64,000 bases of DNA. It comes from an uncultured Paenibacillaceae bacterium (GTDB lineage: Bacteria; Bacillota; Bacilli; Aneurinibacillales; Aneurinibacillaceae). The DNA is taken from contig CALNBV010000130.1 of the NCBI GenBank assembly GCA_937874515.1, positions 6,710 to 70,709 on the forward strand, read 5' to 3'. Both the position numbers and the translations under genes were made by a program. The notes below the pieces were generated by a model. It did no database searches and had not been told where the DNA came from. It saw only the letters and a list, made by a program, of their open reading frames with translations. Positions within the stretch are counted from its first letter, which is position 1, and every line of letters starts with the position of its first letter. This document shows, one piece after another, positions 58,450 through 64,000 of the stretch.

Positions 58450-60999
58450 ATGGCCCAGCAACCTTCTAATGTAGTTGATATAAATATTAATCAAGAGATG
58501 AAAAATTCATTTCTTGATTATGCTATGAGTGTTATTGTAAGCCGGGCTTTGCCAGATGTACGTGATGGCCTTAAGCCTGTACATCGCCGGATTTTATATG
58601 CGATGAATGAAATGGGGAATACCCCGGATAAACCTCATAAGAAATCTGCAAGGATCGTAGGGGATGTTATCGGTAAATACCATCCTCATGGCGATACAGC
58701 GGTTTATGAAACCATGGTTCGGATGGCCCAGGATTTCTCTTATCGTTATCCCCTTGTAGATGGCCACGGAAACTTCGGTTCTGTGGACGGGGACTCTGCA
58801 GCGGCAATGCGTTATACCGAAGCGCGTATGTCGAAAATAACCCTTGAGCTTTTGCGTGACATTAATAAAGACACCATTGATTTTGGGCCTAACTACGATG
58901 GTTCTGAAAAAGAACCACTTGTTATGCCTGCACGCATTCCCCATCTTCTTGTGAATGGGGCGGCAGGGATTGCGGTAGGGATGGCAACTAATATTCCTCC
59001 ACATAATCTAAACGAAGTGATTTCAGGGGTTATTCATCTCATTGATAACCCTGATAGTACGAATATGGACTTAATGGATTATATTACGGGTCCTGACTTT
59101 CCAACAGGCGCGATGATTATGGGGCGTTCTGGCATTCGGCAAGCCTACGAAACGGGCCGTGGATCTGTGGTCATTCGGTCGAAAACGGAAATTGAAGAAG
59201 TGGGTGGAAGGCATCGCATTATTGTAAATGAGCTTCCCTACCAGGTAAATAAAGCAAGATTAATAGAAAAAATTGCAGAACTTGTCCGAGATAAGAGATT
59301 AGAAGGAATCAGTGATTTAAGAGATGAATCTGACCGAAGCGGAATGCGTATTGTTATTGAATTAAAGCGGGATGCTAATCCTCAGGTTCTTCTTAATAAT
59401 TTATTTAAACACACTGCCCTGCAGACCAGTTTCGGCATCAATATGTTGTCTCTTGTAGATGGCCAACCCAGGGTTCTTAGTCTAAAAAGTATGCTCCATT
59501 ATTATATTCTGCACCAGGAAGAAGTTATTCGCCGCCGAACAGAGTATGATTTACGGAAAGCGGAATCTCGGATCCATATTGTTCAAGGTCTTTTGAAAGC
59601 CATTGATATTGTGGATGATTTAGTGGATCGGGATGGTCCAATCCGTTCTGCAAAAGACCGGGAAGAAGCTCGCCATTATTTAATGGCTGATACTTTTGCC
59701 ATTCATGGTCGTGAAGTTCCCCTTGGATTTACGGAAGAGCAGGCCAATGCTATTTTAGAGATGAGATTACAAACCTTAACTGGTTTATCAATTGATCGTT
59801 TGACCGGAGAATACAATGAGTTGAATGAATTAATTATTGAATTAAAAGCTATTTTAGCGGATGAAAATAAGATTCACAGCATTATTAAAGATGAATTGCT
59901 TGCTGTGAAAGAAAAATTTGGTGATGAGCGTCGTACAGAAATATCTGCGGCCATTGATAGTATTGAAGATGAAGACCTTATTCCTCAGGAAGAAGTTGTG
60001 ATTACGTTAACTCATAGAGGATACATTAAGCGTTTACCCGTAGATACGTATAAGTCCCAAAGGCGGGGTGGCCGAGGCATACAAGGAATGGGCACCCATG
60101 AAGATGATTTTGTCCAGCATATGCTTACAAGCAATTCCCATGATTATTTGTTATTCTTTACAAATAAAGGGAAGGTATATCGCTTAAAAGCTTATGAAAT
60201 GCCAGATTTAAGCCGAACTGCAAAAGGAACCCCGATCATCAATCTTTTACAAATTGAACAGGGTGAATTCATCCAGGCTGTCATTCCAGTAAAAGAGTTC
60301 GATGAGGAACATTATCTATTCTTTGCAACGAAGCAAGGGATTGTTAAAAAATCACATTTATCTTCCTTTAGTCATATTCGTAAAGTGGGTCTTATTGCCA
60401 TTCATTTACGTGAAGATGATGAATTGGTTGGTGTGCATCTTACAGATGGAAAACAAGATATTATTCTTGGTACCTACCATGGAATGTCCATTCGTTTCCC
60501 GGAAACGGATGTACGGGTTATGGGACGTAATGCAACAGGGGTAAAAGGCATTCACCTGGATGATGACGATTCTGTGATTGATATGGATATTATTAGTGAA
60601 GATTCTGATGTTTTAGTTGTAACCTCTAATGGGTATGGCAAAAGAACACCTGTTGATTCTTATCGTATACAAACCCGTGGGGGAAAAGGGATTAAAACAT
60701 TGCATCTAACGGAAAAGAATGGTTTAATTGCTGGGCTGAAAATTGTAACGGAAGAGCATGATTTAATGTTGGTTACTTCTTCTGGCATCATCATTCGTTT
60801 ATGTATTCGAGATATTAGTTCTATGGGTCGTAATACCCAAGGGGTAAAACTTATTTCTCTAAAACAGGATGAAGAAGTGACCACTGTTTCAAAAGTAGAA
60901 ATGACCGAAGAAGAAGAAACGACACGTTGTCTTAATGAAGAGGATCCTGACATGCAAGAGGATTCAGAGCAAATGACTGAAGAAGAAAATGAAGAATAA
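58450..60999 (+). CDS. gyrA: DNA gyrase subunit A
   Basis: An 849-aa subunit with catalytic tyrosine in [11 protein letters not shown] and a C-terminal domain of six beta-pinwheel repeats including the GyrA box [11 protein letters not shown] (about 536-546) and an acidic tail (TEEENEE). In the quinolone-determining region the motif is [12 protein letters not shown]: Thr instead of Ser at the E. coli 83 position and Glu at position 87. ATG follows ACGGAGGTA. It ends in a strong terminator. Confidence 0.97.
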   Translation: MAQQPSNVVDININQEMKNSFLDYAMSVIVSRALPDVRDGLKPVHRRILYAMNEMGNTPDKPHKKSARIVGDVIGKYHPHGDTAVYETMVRMAQDFSYRYPLVDGHGNFGSVDGDSAAAMRYTEARMSKITLELLRDINKDTIDFGPNYDGSEKEPLVMPARIPHLLVNGAAGIAVGMATNIPPHNLNEVISGVIHLIDNPDSTNMDLMDYITGPDFPTGAMIMGRSGIRQAYETGRGSVVIRSKTEIEEVGGRHRIIVNELPYQVNKARLIEKIAELVRDKRLEGISDLRDESDRSGMRIVIELKRDANPQVLLNNLFKHTALQTSFGINMLSLVDGQPRVLSLKSMLHYYILHQEEVIRRRTEYDLRKAESRIHIVQGLLKAIDIVDDLVDRDGPIRSAKDREEARHYLMADTFAIHGREVPLGFTEEQANAILEMRLQTLTGLSIDRLTGEYNELNELIIELKAILADENKIHSIIKDELLAVKEKFGDERRTEISAAIDSIEDEDLIPQEEVVITLTHRGYIKRLPVDTYKSQRRGGRGIQGMGTHEDDFVQHMLTSNSHDYLLFFTNKGKVYRLKAYEMPDLSRTAKGTPIINLLQIEQGEFIQAVIPVKEFDEEHYLFFATKQGIVKKSHLSSFSHIRKVGLIAIHLREDDELVGVHLTDGKQDIILGTYHGMSIRFPETDVRVMGRNATGVKGIHLDDDDSVIDMDIISEDSDVLVVTSNGYGKRTPVDSYRIQTRGGKGIKTLHLTEKNGLIAGLKIVTEEHDLMLVTSSGIIIRLCIRDISSMGRNTQGVKLISLKQDEEVTTVSKVEMTEEEETTRCLNEEDPDMQEDSEQMTEEENEE

Positions 61000-61003
61000 A
61001 TAG

Positions 61004-61053
61004 AAAGGTCCGTTGCATACGAATTTCCCTTCGTTTGCGACGGACCTTTTTCA
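61004..61053. terminator. Bidirectional terminator between gyrA and the permease
   Basis: AAAGGTCCGT and ACGGACCTTT form the outer stem, with TTCGT/ACGAA pairing inside, followed by TTTTT. It also abuts the permease stop on the other strand. Confidence 0.88.
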
Positions 61054-62346
61054 CTTTAGCGTGTCTTCAAGTTTGGCATTAGCCAGGTTCTCTACATACA
61101 TTTTCCGATGTTTAATCAGATAGTAAAGGATGGTAATCACCAGGGGGTAAAGAATCGCCCACCCCACAAAGGGAAGAACGATTGCTGTTAATACAAAAGA
61201 AACAAGGCTCATTTTTCTGCCCAGGGGATTTCCCTTTAATAGTTTGATTCCTGCTGCACAACCTCCGAGGTAGGTCAAAATAAATGTAGCATTAGGAAGT
61301 TGCATTAAGGTTGTCAAAGAAATAAGCCCTGTTCCATAAACGGCCATTACCAGGATAAAAAACAGGGTAAGAAAAAATAGCCCCCCAATAGGAATTCCAT
61401 TTGATTGTGTAATAGCTCCCATCCATTTGGGTGCTTCTTTTTGTCTTGATAAAGCATAGGCCAAGCGGGAGGCAGCACTGATGTATGAAATGAGTGTAGC
61501 AATACAAATGAAAACAGCTGTAAACCCAATCACCCATCCCCCTAACGTTCCAAAGGTTTTAGAAACTAAAATGACCAGGGATGCGTTAGAACCGTTCTCA
61601 GAATAACTCCGCGTGGCAACCGTAGCAACTGCTGTTAAAAAATAAAGTACCCCCACTAGAATTGCCGCAATCCATACGCTGCGAATGGCATCCTTTTCCG
61701 GGTTTTTAAACTCTTCCGTGAGATGGGAGACAGCTTCCCAGCCAATAAAACACCAGAAAAGCAAGGCCATTGTTTGTCCAACAGCTCCCCAACCATGGGG
61801 AAGAAAGGGGGTAAGGTTGGTTGAATTCATGTGTGGAACAGAACCAATAATGGACGTGATTAAGACCACTAGAATAGAAACCATTACGGCGATTTGAATT
61901 TGCCCGGCAATCTTCATTCCAATAAAGTTAATCCCTAAACCAAGTAAGAGAATCAGGACAGACAACCAGAATAATCCTACTTTTTCAAGACCCAGCATGG
62001 TCCCTAAATATTCTGCGCCAATAATGGCTACGATAGGGCCCCCAATGGTAACGGACATAAGGAAAAACCAGCCTACGAGGGCTCCTATTTTTCTTCCAAA
62101 GGCAAGGGTGGCAAAGTGGGACACACCTCCTGAATTGGAATAAGCAGAAGAAAGGAGCCCCATGGATAAGGCCATAGGCAAAACAAATAAGGCCATAATT
62201 CCCCAGGCAATCAACGAGGCAGGGCCTGATAATTGGGCGGAAACGCCAGGCATTAATAAAATTCCTGATCCCAATACAGCACCAATATTCAAGGCAATCG
62301 CCTGGGGAAGGCCAATGGTTGCTTTTAACTTTTGTTTCCCCGTCAC
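61051..62346 (-). CDS. APC-superfamily amino-acid transporter, YjeH-like
   Basis: A 431-aa protein with about 12 hydrophobic segments. ALNIGAVLGSGILLMPGVSA is the APC segment 1 substrate motif; EEFKNPEKDAIRSVW is also typical. It resembles YjeH, an exporter of methionine and branched-chain amino acids, more than uptake permeases, but direction and substrate are inferred. Start GTG 62346 follows AGAGGAGAG; 23 further in-frame codons upstream are polar and atypical. Confidence 0.8.
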   Translation of the reverse strand: MTGKQKLKATIGLPQAIALNIGAVLGSGILLMPGVSAQLSGPASLIAWGIMALFVLPMALSMGLLSSAYSNSGGVSHFATLAFGRKIGALVGWFFLMSVTIGGPIVAIIGAEYLGTMLGLEKVGLFWLSVLILLLGLGINFIGMKIAGQIQIAVMVSILVVLITSIIGSVPHMNSTNLTPFLPHGWGAVGQTMALLFWCFIGWEAVSHLTEEFKNPEKDAIRSVWIAAILVGVLYFLTAVATVATRSYSENGSNASLVILVSKTFGTLGGWVIGFTAVFICIATLISYISAASRLAYALSRQKEAPKWMGAITQSNGIPIGGLFFLTLFFILVMAVYGTGLISLTTLMQLPNATFILTYLGGCAAGIKLLKGNPLGRKMSLVSFVLTAIVLPFVGWAILYPLVITILYYLIKHRKMYVENLANAKLEDTLK

Positions 62347-62502
62347 AATTTTCTCTCCTCTTACTGTGTGATCTGACTTACACCACGGGGCAAGCCCACG
62401 TGGTTTTACGGGCAATTTCTATAACGATTATACATGGACTATTCCCTTCTAAATAGATGTAAATCGGACTGTCCAATTAAATAAAGCTTTTATCAAGAGG
62501 AA

Positions 62503-62552
62503 AGAAAAAACGACTCTCAATTCCAAAGGGGAATTTAAAGTCGTCTTTTTTC
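62503..62552. terminator. Intrinsic terminator after the oxidoreductase remnant
   Basis: AAAAAACGACT and AGTCGTCTTTTTT, plus AATTCC/GGAATT inside, form a stem symmetrical in A and T tracts. It lies just past the remnant stop. Confidence 0.75.
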
Positions 62553-62557
62553 TATTG

Positions 62558-63395
62558 TTACATGGTAATAACAATTTTGCCTTGTGCATGAAGCTATTCA
62601 TTTTCTTATCCCCCGACATGGAAATCCAGGGCCCAAGCATCATAAATTGAAACAATTGTTTTTCAGAACCGCCAACCATGACAAATGTTCCATTTAGAAG
62701 CAATGCACGCTTATATGCAGAAATGGGATGATATCCATTAACGGCTACGATCAAACATATCGTTCTCCACTTTGTGTAAAGTCTTCTTTTGTATAATCAA
62801 TAACAAAATCTGCTCCAATGGAACGTACAATGTCGATATTTCTTGTACTGCAAACCGCTGTTACTTCCCCATGGAGGGCTTTTGCAATCTGAACAGCAAA
62901 AGTACCAACACCACCTGAGGCACCATTGATTAAAACCTTCTGTCCTGACTGAATCCTTCCCTTATCACATAAGGCCTGTAAAGCAGTAACTCCTGCCATA
63001 GGCACTGCAGCTGCTTCTTCATAGGTGATATTTTTTGGTTTTAAGGCGAGTGATTTTTCAGGTACAGATACATAGTCGGCAAAAGCTCCCCAACCACAAC
63101 TGGAAAGATCCCCGAATACCATATCCCCAGGTTGAAATCTCGTTACATCTTTGCCAACTGCTTCGACCTGTCCGGCTATATCCCCACCAGGAATAAGATA
63201 CTTTGGTTTTAGAAGACCAAAAGCAAAGCGTGCTAAGAATGGTTTCCCTTTTAGTAGAACAAGATTACCATAGTTCGCAGATGATGCGTGGATGTTTACT
63301 AAGACTTCATTGTCTTTAGGAATAGGTTTTTGGACCTCTTTTAATTCAAGAATATCCGGAGGACCATATTTGGTTTGAATGATTGCTTTCAACAA
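62558..63395 (-). pseudogene. Decayed quinone oxidoreductase-type MDR dehydrogenase
   Basis: The first 214 codons encode a good zinc-free medium-chain dehydrogenase (starting MLKAIIQTKYGPPDILELKE, NADPH loop INGASGGVGTFAVQIAK), ending at a stop after QSGERYV. A second frame resumes as IVAVNGYHPISAYKRALLLN and runs to GDKKMNSF; then a third frame gives HAQGKIVITM and stop at 62558-62560, the family's C-terminus. So one frameshift near 62753 and a deletion of about 80 codons with frame change near 62590 destroyed the gene. Start TTG 63395 follows GAGGTGATC. Confidence 0.85.
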
Positions 63396-63720
63396 AGATC
63401 ACCTCAAGGACTAATATATGTTCCTTAGGACCTTTTCTTAATAAGAGAAAGGGAGACCTCTATTTCGCACATTAAGAATTAATTAAATTCTTAAGTATAA
63501 GTTCAACTAAACTGTATCCTAACGGGTACTACAATGTATTTTCAGCAAAGAAGTAAATTTGACGTGGTGAAAAATGCAATAAAGGATGGCGCGGTCGCCT
63601 AGAGGATTAGCGCTAGCTAAGTTTCCGTTAAATGCTTTTTTCCCTTTAGAAAATCCTCTATATTTATCATTGAGGGTGAGGAAATGACCCAATTTGATTT
63701 TTTGTAATTATTTTTAAAAA
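63396..63720. other. Intergenic region with one hairpin, no gene recognised
   Basis: TAGAGGATT (63600-63608) and AATCCTCTA (63652-63660) can pair around a 43-base loop. A seven-codon frame (MTQFDFL, ATG 63684, behind GAGGGTGAGG) is present, but nothing shows it is used. The stretch at 63587-63615 has tRNA-like pieces but does not fold as a tRNA. Confidence 0.4.
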
Positions 63721-63726
63721 AAGTAC

Positions 63727-63756
63727 TTGCTTTTAATATTTCGTTTGTAGTATATT
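63727..63756 (+). promoter_or_regulatory. rRNA operon promoter P1
   Basis: TTGCTT (63727-63732) and TATATT (63751-63756), 18 bases apart, preceded by an AT-rich UP-like stretch. The predicted start at about 63763 is followed at once by GTCGCTGCTGAGGC. Confidence 0.6.
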
Positions 63757-63823
63757 AGTAAATGTCGCTGCTGAGGCAGCCAAATCTAGTAAATTTATAA
63801 AAAAATAATTTTTAAAAAAGTTA

Positions 63824-63852
63824 TTGACATAAAGAACTAGATTTGATAAGAT
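63824..63852 (+). promoter_or_regulatory. rRNA operon promoter P2
   Basis: TTGACA (63824-63829) and TAAGAT (63847-63852), 17 bases apart, with A/T runs upstream. The predicted start at about 63859 again coincides with GTCGCTGCTGAGGC. Confidence 0.85.
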
Positions 63853-63858
63853 TTAATA

Positions 63859-64000
63859 GTCGCTGCTGAGGCGACGGAAAATAGTTCCTTGAAAACTGAA
63901 CAGTGAAAAGCTAGAATGCGATCCTAATCAATTTCTTTAAATTTATTTTTTAATTAGCTAGCAAAGCTTGAAGTTCAGGCAAAACTTTTACCTTTATTGG
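63859..64000 (+). ncRNA. 16S rRNA precursor leader
   Basis: After P2 comes AGTTCCTTGAAAACTGAACA, the conserved Bacillus-type rrn leader segment, then an AT-rich RNase III-stem region including GCTAG/CTAGC. The window ends in ACCTTTATTGG, where mature 16S would be expected to begin next, so the rRNA gene itself lies outside. Confidence 0.85.

Noticed and set aside
63587..63660. Possible tRNA gene (GGCGCGGTCGCCTAGAGG looks like a D-arm)
   Set aside because: No acceptor stem, anticodon arm or TTC loop can be assembled; only a 9-bp hairpin is present.

Overview
The window is the replication-origin region of a low-GC, spore-forming member of the Bacillales. The evidence is the order rpmH-dnaA-dnaN-yaaA-recF-remB-gyrB-gyrA with classic DnaA boxes, the noc/soj/spo0J partition genes with TGTTNCACGTGAAACA parS sites, the complete walRKHIJ-htrA-rlmH operon, SpoIIIJ and the sporulation protein YyaC. 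Nothing in the sequence fixes the genus.

Layout. 1-12 kb is an accessory region: a partial HelD-type helicase; a beta-carbonic anhydrase-like protein that lacks two of three zinc ligands, behind an attenuator-like leader; a BusR-type regulator; a YfmM-type ABC-F protein; a GltC-like regulator divergent from gdhA; an FbpABC-type iron operon behind two Fur boxes; two low-complexity proteins; and a flavodoxin-fold reductase divergent from a MarR regulator with two palindromic operators. 12-19.4 kb holds an orphan adenine methylase, a structured repeat element, a cAMP-like signalling pair (membrane histidine kinase-receiver-adenylate cyclase hybrid followed by a Crp/Fnr protein), and an AlbA_2/ATPase regulator bracketed by matching palindromes. 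19.4-29 kb is the WalRK cell-wall operon, read leftward, plus a LysM-G5-M23 endopeptidase. 29-51.7 kb is the conserved left arm of oriC, almost all leftward: purA, dnaB, rplI, gdpP, yybS, rpsR-ssb-rpsF, ychF, mscS, parAB, noc, rsmG, mnmG, mnmE, jag, yidC, yidD, rnpA, rpmH. oriC lies at about 51.7-52.2 kb, with a second part containing the duplex-unwinding region at 53.6-53.75 kb. The right arm (dnaA to gyrA) reads rightward. An amino-acid permease, a decayed quinone-oxidoreductase pseudogene and the tandem promoters and leader of an rRNA operon close the window; the 16S gene would start at or just beyond its end.

Themes. Genes largely follow replication direction away from oriC. Two genes relate to c-di-AMP (a BusR-like receptor and the phosphodiesterase GdpP). 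The cyclase-CRP pair suggests cAMP signalling, which is not typical of the model Bacillus. The most unexplained features are a roughly 195-nt repeat with compensating terminal stems in two copies (13.4 kb and 49.0 kb), the palindrome-flanked AlbA_2 gene, and the leader of the carbonic anhydrase-like gene. Large overlapping reading frames antisense to these genes were treated as shadows and omitted.
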